A stretch of 64,000 nt of DNA, taken from NCBI GenBank assembly GCA_032622095.1, contig CP136062.1, forward strand, positions 132,573,282 to 132,637,281, given 5' to 3'. The translations under genes and the position numbers were made by a program. Positions within the stretch are counted from its first letter, which is position 1; every line of letters begins with the position of its first letter. Of this stretch, positions 41,986-53,520 are shown in pieces. The notes beneath the pieces are model-generated. The model was not told the DNA's origin. It saw only the letters and a list, made by a program, of their open reading frames with translations, and ran no database searches. Origin of the DNA: Siphonodentalium dalli (Eukaryota; Mollusca; Scaphopoda; Gadilida; Siphonodentaliidae).

Positions 41986-43370
41986 GAATAAGTAAATACA
42001 CCGTTATATCAGGAAATACACTTTAAATAAGCTGTTGAGATATATGCATACTATTACTGGTACAAGCTCATGCCTTTTATGCTCTATTATGGCAAGAAAT
42101 ACCTTATGCATCAATAGAAACAAAACTATTGCTCCTGAAAACAAAATATATCCATTCTACTAGTTAAAGTACATGTATGAATTTGTTCCTTGCTTAAAAC
42201 TGTTGTCTGCTCTGTCTGCTTGGCAAATGTTTGCATTCTGTCACATCTTACTAACAATTCCAGAAGTTGTGCCCACACCACTCCCTTACCCTTGATTTCT
42301 TCCAGCGCCCCAGATTATATATGTTATTTGCTATTTTACACAGAAAAATTGGGGGCATTTTTAAAAATATATTGCTCCAATAATATTGTGTCATGACCAC
42401 AAATGAACTTCATGTATACATACCCTTTCACTATATTGTTCTATATTATGTATCTATATTATTTATCTATACACGTGACCATATTTGGTGTAAAAGTATA
42501 ATAATAATTGATTTATAACATGTTTTATCAAAGAAACAAGATTTCATGATACTTGGTATTTCGGTCACAATTTTTTTCATTTTCCAAGCTTTTGGGTACC
42601 TTTATCATTAAAACTCATGAGTTCATCTAAAGGTAGCCATAAGATGACAATCAACCATCAGTTGCTTCATATTATGTACTTTATGAATGATAATTGTTAT
42701 CTCTGCATGAAATCTCTAGATATTTTATGAGTCCAGAGCCACTTGAAGGCAACAACGAGGGTTTGTTATAAGAATGATTAGACTATTACAACAAAGGTGC
42801 GGTGTTGCACCTATCCCTTCCTAAGGCAGCTGGATTCAAAATACAAAGATACTCATTACAATGCCGTTAATTCGGGCTCGCATTGCTAGAATTATACCAT
42901 CATTTGATGGGTATCAAATTAAGCCCACGGTCCGATGATATCAAACAATACCCCCTGACAAACAGTACCGCTTCTATTGTTCGCTTTGGCGGGACACAAA
43001 TGTTTTCATGAGGACAAAGGTGGCGAAAGGTGATGGAAGCTTTTTAAACGAGTGGTTGGTGCTTTCAAAATTAATTTGAAAAAATTATTTTACAAGTTAT
43101 AACAAGGGGTCATTTGAGTCCATGGATAACAATAAGGGAATTCCTCCTTACCGATAAATGCCACCTCAAGTCTCGCGCTTCAACTCTTTTGTAGTTAAGG
43201 CTTTCTTAACAATCAAATTATCCATCTATTCCAACATATCATCAGCAGGTTATCAGTTGGTGATTATTAACGTTAACCCTTGTCCTACATGAAGTTTATT
43301 TGAAGAATAACTGTTTCATTTGTGAGGTCACCAAAAATGTATGAAATTCAACCAGTTACGGTAAAGGTGT
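41986..43370. other. Unassigned sequence
   Basis: About 1.4 kb without transposon ends or recognisable coding. Confidence 0.4.
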
Positions 43371-43635
43371 CAAGTCTGAGTTTAGTGTGCCTGTCATTTG
43401 CAGAATGAGGTCCCCAGAGGGTGAATTTAATGATGCTATCTATCACACACAGTGGGCTAGCATCACCAAATTCACCCTCTGGGGACCTCATTCTGTTTGT
43501 CCTCATGTCTGCTATGGGAGACATGGACACGGATTGAAGTTCCCAAATGGCGAATATTGAGATGTACACCCATTGGGTACCACGATTATGCAGTGTGTCG
43601 TCTGCCAGTTTGGGGATATAGAGAAACTAAACTAA
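43371..43635 (+). mobile_element. Family D MITE, left part, split by the family E element
   Basis: Outer end CAAGTCTGAGTTTAGTGTG, complete left hairpin (GGTCCCCAGAGGGTGAA ... CCTCTGGGGACCTC) and middle block up to GGGGATATAGAGAAAC. The remainder continues at 44876. Confidence 0.8.
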
Positions 43636-44875
43636 ATGAAAGTGTCAATGACACTGTAGCTTAACTTAGGTAGGGGAATAATTTAATGGTTGACAGTAAA
43701 TGGAGGAATAGGAAAGGTCACTGCTAATTGAATGTCTAAGTAAGACAAGATGTACATGTCAATATCAACATTCATGACAAGTTTTATAATCATCGGATCA
43801 GGGATGAGGTGATTATGGTGTGCCAAAGGATTTAGTGATGCAAAGAGTAAATTCTAAAATGGCCACCGGCAGCAATGTTTTATTCCATATTACCTCAAAA
43901 TGACTCATTCCCATCTATGTACATGTCAATGTAAACAGTCTTTACAAATCTCATAATGATCTGACCAAAGGTAAGACCTGTAGCCTGTGCCAAAGGATTT
44001 AGTCATGCAAAGAGTAAAATCCAAGATGCTGCTGGCGGCCATGTTTTTTGGCCGAATGACCCATAAAGGACTCGTTCCCATCTACATGTCATTGTTAACA
44101 TCCATAACACATTTCATGATCAGACGAACAGTACGACCTGTAGCCCGCGCCAATGGATTGATTTTTAAATCCAAGATGGCCACCAGTGGCCATGTTTTTT
44201 GGCCAAATGACCCCAAAATGACTCGTTCCCATCTACATGACAATGTCAACATTCATGACAAATTTCATAAAGATTAGACCAAAGGTACGACCTGTAGCCC
44301 GCGCCAAAGGATTTAGTCATGCAAAGAGTAAAATCCAAGATGGCTGCTGGTGGCCATGTTTTTCGGCCAAACGACCCCAAAATGACTCATTCCCATCTAC
44401 ATGTCATTTTTAATATCCATGACAAATTTCATGAATTTCCGATTAAAGCTACGACCTGTAGCCCTCGCCAAAGGATTTAGTCATGCAAAGAGTAAAATCC
44501 AAGATGGCTGCTGGCGGCCATGTTTTTTGGCCAAACGACCCCAAAATGACTCGTTCCCATCTACATGTCAATACTAACATCCATGACAAATTTCATGATG
44601 ATCAGACGAACAGTAGGACCTGTAGCCCGCGCCAATGGATTGAATTTTAAAATCCAAAATGGCCGCCAGCGGCCATGTTTTTTAGCCGAATGACCCCAAA
44701 ATGACTCGTTCCCATCTACATGTCAATGTCAACATTCATGACAAATTTCATAAAGATCAGACCAAAGGTACGACCTGTAGCCTGCGCCAAAGGAAATTGT
44801 TGACGGACACACGCACGATAGATGCCAAACCATGGCAATAGCTCAAACTTACAAAGTAAGTTGAGCTAAAAATAG
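43636..44875 (+). mobile_element. Helentron/pearl-like element, family E, best copy
   Basis: The head TGAAAGTGTCAATGACACTG contains TAGCTTAACTTAG. Six core units carry GGCCATGTTTTTTGGCC or a variant, with ATG of that block at 43875, 44041, 44192, 44356, 44520 and 44675 (spacing 166, 151, 164, 164, 155). The tail is GTTGACGGACACACGC, CCATGGCAATAGCTCAAAC, the hairpin AACTTACAAAGTAAGTT and GAGCTAA. The inverse pair between TAGCTTAACTTAG at the head and TAAGTTGAGCTA at the tail fits the subterminal inverted repeats of Helentron-derived elements. Non-coding. Confidence 0.7.
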
Positions 44876-45063
44876 AATATATGTGAAGAAGTTTCTATAG
44901 AAATTTGATAATAAAGAAACTTTCCAGAGAAGATGAGGTCTAAGCAGAATGAGGTCCCCAGAGGGTGAATTTAGTGATGCTAACTTTGTGGGATAGCATC
45001 ACCAAATTCACCCTCTGGGGACCTCATTGTGCAAATGACAGGCACACTAAACTCAGGCTTGTG
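44876..45063 (+). mobile_element. Family D MITE, right part
   Basis: It resumes with AAGAAACTTTCCAGAGAAG and has a complete right hairpin (GAGGTCCCCAGAGGGTG...CCCTCTGGGGACCTC) and outer end CACACTAAACTCAGGCTTG, matching the left outer end at 43371. Confidence 0.8.
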
Positions 45064-45311
45064 TCAACGAAAATTTTAAACAATCATTGCTTATTATGCT
45101 ATTTCAAGATCTTTCTAGGCATATTTGTAAATGTTATGTGGACAAAAGTTTTTTTTTTTTTATATATGGTGGCAAATATATTTAGGAATCATGAAAAGAG
45201 CTATTGACATCTGTACACATGTGAACAAGAGCTGGATTGTTGCCCGATCCATACCCCACACAGGCAGACCAACTCCCCGATAGCGGGCTGTAGCCCACCC
45301 CCACGCCCAAG

Positions 45312-46580
45312 GTAATTTGTGGGTACCCGTTTCAAGGTGAAGGTCCCTCAGGTGGATAAACTGACCCGACGAAAATCTCCCCCGTCCCTTGGAAGCCCTA
45401 AGTAGGAAATTTCGTCTCGATATCCCGAGTTTCCAAGACGGTCGATTGAGCCGTATTTATACTCGTGTATATAAACGCTCTTTAACAACGACACCGCAGA
45501 TACAAACGCTCTTTAATCATTAACCTCATTAACCCATCAATTCAAACGTTTTTTAAATTTAATATATTTTGTTTCTGAATTGTTTTTTTATTGTTAATTT
45601 TTTTTAATTTTAAATTGTTTTAATTAAATTGTAAATTGTTTTAATTAATTTTTTTGTTTGTGGCGGAAAAATTTACCCGTAGAAATCCCCCCTTCCTAGG
45701 AATGACAGACAACGCATTCTTTGTTTCGTGAAATCTCTCTACGATAACATTGCATTGAATTTAAAACAAACGCTTCCCGTTGGGAAATCTGTCTGCATAA
45801 TATTTTGAGTCTGCCGTACCCGTCGTAATGTCGTGAAATCTCTCTGCATAATAGATAACATTGCATTGAATCTGTTGTTGGCATTTAGGGCTTCGGGTCG
45901 TTGTTGTTGGCATCACGGCTCCCCGAAAACTCTCACATTGCCGAAAACGTGTATTTAGTAATATCGTTGTTGTTGATATTTACGGCTTGGGGGCTATTTT
46001 CTTATTTAGCAAGTTTGAGCTCAATCGGTTCGAGTCTATAAAGGACACACTCATATATATGACACTTCCCGTGGGTAGCAAGTTTGAGCTCAATCGGCAT
46101 TCCCTGGAATTTCCCGTAGATTGGCAGATTCCAGTAGCTTTATAACGGTATATCTGGGGAGAAATCTGATGCTATATTCGTGATTATCTGGGATGATTTC
46201 GGTATATAACTATATACTGTAAAAACAAAGCGCGCCATCCGTGCTCGCAGGGTTGGTCAGAAACAAATGTTTTCTAAATTTAATGTATGTTCCGTATATC
46301 TCTCTGCAGATGCAAATAACGTTGAATGGCAAACAGACGCTCTTTATAGAGATGCGTCAAAAACAAACGCTCATTAAATAATCACTTGATTAACCCACGC
46401 CGTGCCTTTGCGGTGATTTGAGATTGGAGAACAGGTGCTCTGAGCTTCTCTAAACCGCGACCACGGTCGTGTCGGTGGGATTTGACACTTACATAGGAAG
46501 TTTGAGCTCAATCTGTACACGCGTTTTGGATTCTATGAAGTACACACACATATACGAAGTCTCAAAATATATAGTATAGA
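45312..46580 (-). mobile_element. Non-autonomous Helitron, near-identical to array unit 3
   Basis: The minus-strand 5' end, TCTATACTATATATTTTGAG, starts at 46580 directly after host A. 45548-46580 matches 15577-16599 almost base for base apart from a few substitutions, a roughly 50-bp difference near 45712 and a shorter (AC)n tract. The 3' end (left side) lacks the CTAG terminus and is truncated or rearranged; the left limit is approximate. Confidence 0.8.
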
Positions 46581-46759
46581 TATGGACTTTAATTAATATA
46601 CAACACACAACCATTTACTTCCTGCATCCAGCTGAGTAAATGAATACAAAGAGAAGTGAATTTAATAACCTGCCATGAAAGTAAACCGGACACTACCCCA
46701 TCTCCCACTTCAATCACATGCATTCAAGATTCAATGGGGAAAATGTTCAACCACTCAGT

Positions 46760-47193
46760 CAAGCCTTGAAATAGTGTGTGTCATTTGCAGAATAAGGTCG
46801 CCAGAAGGTAAATTTAGTGACACTATCCCACACAGCAGGCTAGCATCACCAAATTCACCCTTTGGGAACCTCATTCTGCTAAGGCCTCAACTGCTATGGG
46901 AGAGCTAGGATCAGATAGAAGTTCCCCAGTTGAAATTGGTGATGTTCACCCATTAGTCACCTCGATCATGCATTTTATCTTCTCCAAATTAGAGGATATA
47001 AAAACTGAACAGAAGGGAAAAAGTAACTAGAAACAATGTTAATTTGAGACTATAGATTCTTCCCAGAAGATGAGGCCTAAGCAGAATGAGGTCCCCGGAG
47101 GGTGAATTTAGTAATGCTAGCCGCTGTGTGGGGTAGCATCACTAAATTCACCCTCTGGGAACCTCATTTTGCGAATGACTGACACACTATTTC
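46760..47193 (+). mobile_element. Foldback MITE, family D, copy 9, nearly complete
   Basis: Both outer ends (CAAGCCTTGAAATAGTGTG and CACACTATTTCAATGC), both hairpins and the full middle block (TTCACCCATTAGTCACCTCG, TTAATTTGAGACTATAG) are present. Confidence 0.85.
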
Positions 47194-49192
47194 AATGCTG
47201 GCACTCAGTTATTGTTGAAAGTTGCTATGTCATTTATAATTTACAGCACTTTTGTGATGTTTTTTATTTCTCAAAAAAGTTTGAAATACAAACACACGCT
47301 GGTGGTGAAAATAAAGTTATTGTTCTTATTTCTATTGGTGCATTTGCGTTGCCTCAAATATAAATTACTGTATACTGAGAATCCGCAGATGCCAGTTTTT
47401 AATTATAGTATAATTCAATCCAATTTAATATTAGGGACCCAGATCTTATAAATTTATCATTTTAACATTTTAATTCAAATTTACATGGGGTAATATGCAA
47501 GTATACTATGGTGATAAATTTCACCCAGTTTGTACACATTTTTCAAGACCAACAAAACTATGTACATGAGTGAAGTATATATTTTCCTTTATAATGCTGT
47601 CCCAAGATTAAAAAGTAATCACAATAATGAAGTTTAAAATGACCAAGATACATTTTAATTAGTACCTACTTTCTCAATTAAATCCCACTTTATTTCTTCA
47701 AGGTGAAAAATATTTTGACACCAAATAACGGTGAAAGTTTGGTTGGTTTCTGGTTAAACAAGCAGGAAGTTATCAATTACGACTATGAGTAATTGTCAAT
47801 TAATAAGGCATATTAATAAATATAATTTCTGTCATGCGAAAAGCATTGTGTCAAGTGGAAATATAAACTGCCAAAACACAGTTAAGGTCAAACAGGGTAA
47901 CTTCCTTCTTCCGATGATCTTCGTCTCAATGCACCGAAGACAAAGCAGCCCACATCGGAAAACAAAACATAAAAAATTTTCCCATGAATTTTGATACTGT
48001 TGAGGGTAATTATCGGGCAGATAATTACCCCCAAAACATTAATAGCTCAGGTGCAAAGAAGAAATGTCCCAAGTAAAGCAATCACAGGTGGAAAAAATAA
48101 AACTTAAAGAAAACTGACCGCACAATAGGTTAGGCCAAAGAAAAAAATATTTCACTACAAACCCTATTTTAAATCCCCTACTCTAAAGTTTTTTCATGGT
48201 TATCAAACATTTTTTACGAAATTTTACACTTTTAAATGTCTCAGAATAGGTTTTTCTGTGAAACATTCTTTTTATTACAGTTCATACAAAGAAAATCAAA
48301 GTTAATCTTAGCTCAATCTTGAAGAGGAAATGAAAAGCCATAAGAATTCAGCAAAATAAAAAAATATATATTAAAAAATATATATATTTTAAGACTACCT
48401 ACCAACACAATATTTTTCTGAATCATAACCGAACCAAATATATAATTTCATTTGGCCCAAAGAAAACTGACCACACAATACACTGAATAGGTTATTAAAT
48501 ATGACCTTTGTGATTTCTGCCAGCGTTTACTGATCAGGGTACTCTGCAGTCTTTTGATCTGGAATAATGTTTGATACTATGCTAGGTGTGGGAACAAGCA
48601 GGCCGCATTACTTCTGTAATTAGATAGTAACAAATTATATATTCAGGGTGAACAAAGCTACTTCAATTTGAGTGGTTTACTGTTAATTCTTATCAGAAAT
48701 TAAACAAGTACTGGTTTGTTTATGCGAGTTAATAGCATTAGAAAATTGAAATTCTACCCGAGTGGGACCACTTAATCATCGGCACAATGCAATAATAGGA
48801 ATGTAACAAGTGACTCAAATAAAGGTGCAAAAGAATATTATTCATGAATAGCGGAGAATAAAAAAGTGAAACGTGAAGCTAAATTAATCAATGCTCTTAA
48901 AACGGCACTTAAACATAAAATTCGAAATTTGGAGTATTTTCCAAGATCTTTTTTTCACTCAATTAACACCTGGAGAAGTATTTACTGAGTACGACTGGCG
49001 AACAAGAATTCACCTCAAGTGTTGCCATCTCAGAACTAAAATCGATGACAGAGAACAAAATGCTGGATGTTTTATGGACTATTATTAAAGAGGAACAGCA
49101 CAATACATTGGATATATCCACATGGCCTGACAAACCAGCATTTAAATCAGGGGTGTACTTAGGGATCAAGTCTCTATGGGGGGGGGGTGTGG
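47194..49192. other. AT-rich, mostly unassigned
   Basis: Two 30-bp direct matches (AAAGAAAACTGACCRCACAA at 48107 and 48464) and a short hairpin at 48004-48030. No gene supported over 2 kb. Confidence 0.4.
48004..48030. repeat. Perfect 11-bp hairpin
   Basis: GGGTAATTATC, 5-nt loop, GATAATTACCC. Not followed by a T run on either strand in a way that would mark a terminator. Meaning unknown. Confidence 0.7.
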
Positions 49193-49555
49193 CAGGGACC
49201 AGCCTAAAGGGCAAGTTGGGAGACATCTTCTCCCTAACATGTGTCACTTCTCCCTATTTTTCTCCTTCTCACTCAAATACCAGCATGCATATTTCAAATC
49301 AACCCACATTTTAAGTATATTTACTGATTATAATGATGTACTTACCTATTATAATGGTATTATAAATGGGCTTTTGTATTGCATAATACTTATTGGATCA
49401 CACAAAAGTGATGTTAGATAGTAAATAAAACTTCAGCGTTTGTGACTTCTCCCTGATAACAGTCCATTTCTCCCTAATAATTTATTTATTTAATTGGAAT
49501 AATTTATTAGGGAGAAGTGACTTCTCCCAATTTGAAACCTCTAGGATGGTCCCTG
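49193..49555 (+). mobile_element. hAT-type non-autonomous element, family H, intact copy with target duplication
   Basis: Termini CAGGGACCAGCC and GGATGGTCCCTG are inverted. Flanking octamers are GGGTGTGG (49185-49192) and GGGTGCGG (49556-49563), a 7/8 match, as expected for hAT 8-bp duplications. 363 bp, non-coding. Confidence 0.85.
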
Positions 49556-49627
49556 GGGTGCGGTATCCAAGTGCACCTCTCTCCTTTGAACCAGCCAGAA
49601 ATTTCCTAGTCCATAAATTTCTGTATG

Positions 49628-49675
49628 CGTCACTAAATTCTGCAAATGACAGACACACTATTTCAAGGCTTGCCA
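49628..49675. mobile_element. Family D outer-end fragment
   Basis: CACTAAATTCTGCAAATGAC and ACACACTATTTCAAGGCTTG. Confidence 0.6.
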
Positions 49676-49730
49676 ATATACCACCCTACCGGAAAAATTT
49701 TTGATTGTGGGAAGAGATGGGGGTTTAGTA

Positions 49731-49951
49731 TACAGTAATGCTCTAAATAATCGACTCCTTAACCACTGCAGAATTATGGGTAACTTTTCAGGATTTAGTC
49801 GGAAATATGGCTTGTTGCCATTCATCGGAAAGCTCTCACTGAGAGCTTTCTGATGAATGGCAACAAGCCATATTTCCAACTAAATCCTGAAAAGTTACCC
49901 ATAATTCTGCAGTGGTTAAGGAGTCGATTATTTAGGGCATTATTGCATGTA
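49731..49951. mobile_element. Family C palindromic MITE, copy 10
   Basis: Full-length palindrome with TACAGTAATGC on the left. The right end is slightly altered (GGCATTATTGCATGTA). The left arm has CCACTGCAG and the right arm the matching CTGCAGTGG. Confidence 0.88.
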
Positions 49952-50752
49952 ACTCTACTTCAGTAAAAACAAGAGTTTCATTTACAACTTATTATTATCA
50001 TACATCTGTCTTGCTTTGTTATACAATTTTATTCCACCAGTTTGCATGTAAATGTGATGAGAACACACCGATTGTTTTCTTACTAGCCACCTTTATTAGG
50101 GTATTTCTTTATGAGGGCAGGTGGCATGTCTTTTCTCTCTGATAGTTTTCATTCATTTAACTTCCCGCCTAAGTGTCATCCCATTCAAACACCATAAGGA
50201 TAAAGTGGACACTTGCCGCATCTCACCACTCTTGACCCGTGTTCTGCACCGAGATCATTGCAATTTATGAAGTGATAGTTATCCACTGTCAGGTGTCTGT
50301 ATTGAGTTTTTTAGGACCCCCTGTGACTTGTTTATCATAAAGTTACAATAGGTGATTAACCAGTTTGTAAATGCACAAGTTGGGGACTCTTGAGTATCAG
50401 TAACAACAGCAGTGCCGGAGCGAGATGGAAGGGGGAGGGGAAGGGGGTGTACAACTATAGTATACTCTACAACTATAAATGTTAATAGGATACTAAATGT
50501 GGATTACATTCTTACTATGATTGTAATTGAATTTGCCCTTGAAGAATGCTATTGCATAATAACGGGTACTGGATGCATGTAATCAAGTATACCCTCCTTT
50601 TGATCATGGACATATAATTATATAAAAATTTCAGAAAAAAGAAACCCCATTAAAAAAAAATTGATCCACAGCATTGGAATCATGACGTCCTCTGCAGAAA
50701 TGCTGGACACCCAGTGGGCCAGTCCAATATCCACATCAAAGGTATTTCACAC
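49952..50752. other. Unassigned sequence
   Basis: No recognised repeat or gene. A purine-rich stretch lies at about 50425-50450. Confidence 0.4.
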
Positions 50753-51195
50753 CAAGCCTGCAAATAGTGTGTCTGTCATTTGCAGAATGAGGTCCCCAGA
50801 AGGTGAATATTAGTGATGCTATCCCGCATTGTGGGCTAGCATCACCAAATTCACCCTCTGGGAACCTCATTCTGGTTAAGCCTCAACTACTATGGGAGAC
50901 CTAGGATCAGATTGAAGTCCCTAAGTTGAAGTTGGTGATGTTCAGACTATAGTCACCCCGATTATGCATTTATCTTCTGAAAATTAGGGGATAAGAAACT
51001 TCCCAGAAGGGAAAAATTAACTAAAAAAAATGTTAATTTGAGACAATAGATACTTCTCAGAAGATGAGGCCTAAGCAGACTGAGGTCCCCAGATGGGGAG
51101 TTTGGTTATGCTAGCCTGCTGTGCGGATAGCATCACTAAATTCACTCTCTGGGGACTTCTTTTTGCAAATGACAGACACACTATTTGCAGGCCTG
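50753..51195 (+). mobile_element. Foldback MITE, family D, copy 11
   Basis: Outer inverted repeat CAAGCCTGCAAATAGTGTG against CACACTATTTGCAGGCCTG. Two hairpins and complete middle block. The right hairpin has several substitutions in one arm. Confidence 0.85.
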
Positions 51196-51665
51196 TTTCA
51201 CACACATGGGAGGCCATGCAGATCTCAATGCCAATTAATACCTGTGAGTCTGGATTAATTAAAAGGAGTTATAATAAGATTCACAAGGGTAAAACAAAAG
51301 ATCCCAATTAATATAGGTTACATATCTGACTGCCTAAAACAACAATCCGAGAGTGGAGGCTGCCAAAATATGTGGCGTAATAATCTCAGATATGTAAATA
51401 ATCCGCCTGGCATTATGGGATGGTATTGTGATTCCAATTAGTGCACCAATTACACGAACTTAAAGGATACATGAAATAAATCTGTTATTATATCCACATA
51501 ACAGACCAGTCAGTCTCATCAAGCAGTTCTCACGATGCTCGTCAGACATGGAGTTACAGTGACTAAATATACATATTACGAGCAACTAACAATTTTTCCC
51601 TTAAAGATGAATTCAGGGTTCCCATGGATTTTTCTACCCGTTTTTTGAAAATCAATTGTTCTGTG
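51196..51665. other. Unassigned sequence
   Basis: Nothing recognised. Confidence 0.4.
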
Positions 51666-51714
51666 CAGGGATCAACCTAGAGGCTGATCTGAGAGGCATC
51701 TTCTCCCCAGAATG

Positions 51715-51821
51715 CAGGGGTGGCACCAGGGGAGGGGTCAGGGGGGCTGTAAGCTATAGCCCCCTCCCCCCATCGGAGGATCGTAGCCCCTAACGTCGGG
51801 AAAATCCTGGCACCACCCCTG
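51715..51821. mobile_element. 107-bp hAT-like mini-element
   Basis: Terminal inverted repeat CAGGGGTGGCACCAGG / CCTGGCACCACCCCTG. Flanking octamers CCAGAATG and CTAAAATG match at 6 of 8 positions and agree with the uninterrupted host element. The centre is a G-rich/C-rich foldback. Confidence 0.75.
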
Positions 51822-51863
51822 CTAAAATGGGCTACTTCTCCCTATTATTGTCTCAGGGAGAAG

Positions 51864-52095
51864 TACATTAATGCCCTAAATAATCGACTCCTTAACCACA
51901 GCAGAATTATGGGTAATTTTTTAGGATTTAGCCGGAAATATGGCTTGTTGCCATTCATCGGAAAGCTCTCAGTGAGGGCATTTTCGGAGAGAGCTTTCCG
52001 ATGAATTGCAACAAGCCATATTTCCGACTAAATCCTGAAAAATTACCCATAATTCTGCTGTGGTTAAGGAGTCGATTATTTAGGGCATTACTGTA
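51864..52095. mobile_element. Family C palindromic MITE, copy 11, nested in family H
   Basis: TACATTAATGCCC to GGGCATTACTGTA. Complete arms with a slightly expanded centre (GAGGGCATTTTCGGAGAG). Confidence 0.9.
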
Positions 52096-52401
52096 CTTCT
52101 CTCTTATACAACAGTAAGCATATGTCCGGTTAATGTCTTAACATAATGTTTAAAGTATATTTACTGATTATAATGGTGTTCTTACTCACTATAATGGTTT
52201 TATATATGTGCTCTTTTGTTGCATAATACACATTGGATCATACATGTATAAAGGTGATGCTGGTGTGTAAATTGCATGAACTTGAGCCATTATGACTTCT
52301 CCTTGATAACAGTCCACTTCTCCCTAATAACCAAACAGAGAGAAGTGACTTCTCCAAATTTGAAATCTCTAGGCTCTGGGCGCCTTTCCATTGAGAAAAC
52401 C

Positions 52402-52565
52402 TACAGTTATGCCCGAAGTATATGATCCTTTAACCACAGCAGAATGTTGGGAAATTTTTCAGGATTTAGTCGGAAATATGGCTTGTTGCCATTCATCGGA
52501 AAGCTCTCACAGTTACCCATAATTCTGCTGTGGTTATGGAGTCGATTATTTTGGACATTACTGTA
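52402..52565. mobile_element. Family C MITE, right arm shortened
   Basis: TACAGTTATGCCC, complete left arm to GGAAAGCTCTCAC, then directly AGTTACCCATAATTCTGC and GACATTACTGTA. Confidence 0.85.
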
Positions 52566-52647
52566 TGTTATAGATGCTTCAAACTGGGAGTATACAGAGT
52601 ATATAGAACAAGCAATTTGAACTCAAATCAAACATGTTAAACTTTTA

Positions 52648-52903
52648 TTAAATACTCATAAATGAGTATTTCCTTCAGAAAATGTTCAAGTAATAAGTTC
52701 AACAAACAACCTTATTGAACTTATTATCTAAACATTTCCCACCAATGAATATGAATTCTTCTGCGCTTGTATAATTTTTTTGTCTGTCTGTCTGTCTGTC
52801 ATCTGCTCATATATCCTTACCATCCCTCCAAACGAAAAATAGACCATTCCTATGTATACTTTTATAACTGGTGGCAGAATCCATTTAGTATAGAAAGTGT
52901 TAA
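52648..52903 (-). mobile_element. PiggyBac-type MITE, family I, reverse copy
   Basis: TTAA at 52648-52651 and 52900-52903. It contains TCAACAAACAACCTTATTGAAC, a small internal foldback, and a (TGTC)n run. It ends with AGTATAGAAAGTGTTAA. Confidence 0.78.
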
Positions 52904-52969
52904 TGTATTTCTTAGATTATTTACTCCTATTTTATGCAAGTGGAGCCAGAGGCAGAGGACACGGAAATC

Positions 52970-53520
52970 ATCATAAAACAAGAGGTTGCACCGACAGTGC
53001 TGGCATACCCCCAAGGTGGCAAAATCAAACTATCAACGTTTGGTTGAGATATCTGCTAGAATGGGAAAAAACCCAACATTTTCAAATAAACAAAGATAAA
53101 TAACTCTAGAACGGAAAACATGAACAAAGAATTGATTGCCAACATAGTAGTGAACATCCATACCAAATTTCATTGATATCTGTCAACCGGTGGTGGAGAT
53201 ACAGACAAAAAAAACAACAATTCCAAATAAACAAAGATGAATAACTCTAGAACGGAATCTGCAAAAAATGATTGAACACTTAATTGATTGCCCTCATAGT
53301 AGTGAACAATGAGATTGAGATTCTTTAACCGGTGGTGATGATATCTGCTCGTACAGACAAAAAAAACAACATATCCAGATAAACAAAGATGAATAACTCT
53401 AGAACAGAAAATCTGGAAAAAACGATTGAACACTCCATTGAATACCCTCATAGTAGTGAACATCCATACCAACCGGCAACTGATAATCTGTGTTTGAGAT
53501 ATATCTGCCTGGGCAGATGG
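52970..53520 (+). repeat. Family G composite repeat
   Basis: The head AACAAGAGGTTGCACC is followed by three core units with AAATAAACAAAGATRAATAA starting near 53083, 53224 and 53376 (spacing 141 and 152), each with AGAACGGAAA and CATAGTAGTGAACAT. A 143-residue minus-strand frame overlaps and repeats itself with the units, so it is a repeat artefact. Confidence 0.7.

Larger units (their letters stand above)
51666..52377 (+). mobile_element. Family H hAT-type element with two nested insertions
   Basis: Left end CAGGGATCAACCTAGAGG; right end TCTCTAGGCTCTG (part of the terminal repeat lost). The body is interrupted by a 107-bp hAT-like mini-element and by a family C MITE. The internal block ATTTACTGATTATAATGGTG matches the intact copy. 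Confidence 0.75.

Noticed and set aside
48004-48030. Rho-independent terminator
   Set aside because: A perfect hairpin, but the context is animal-like AT-rich DNA without any adjacent gene.
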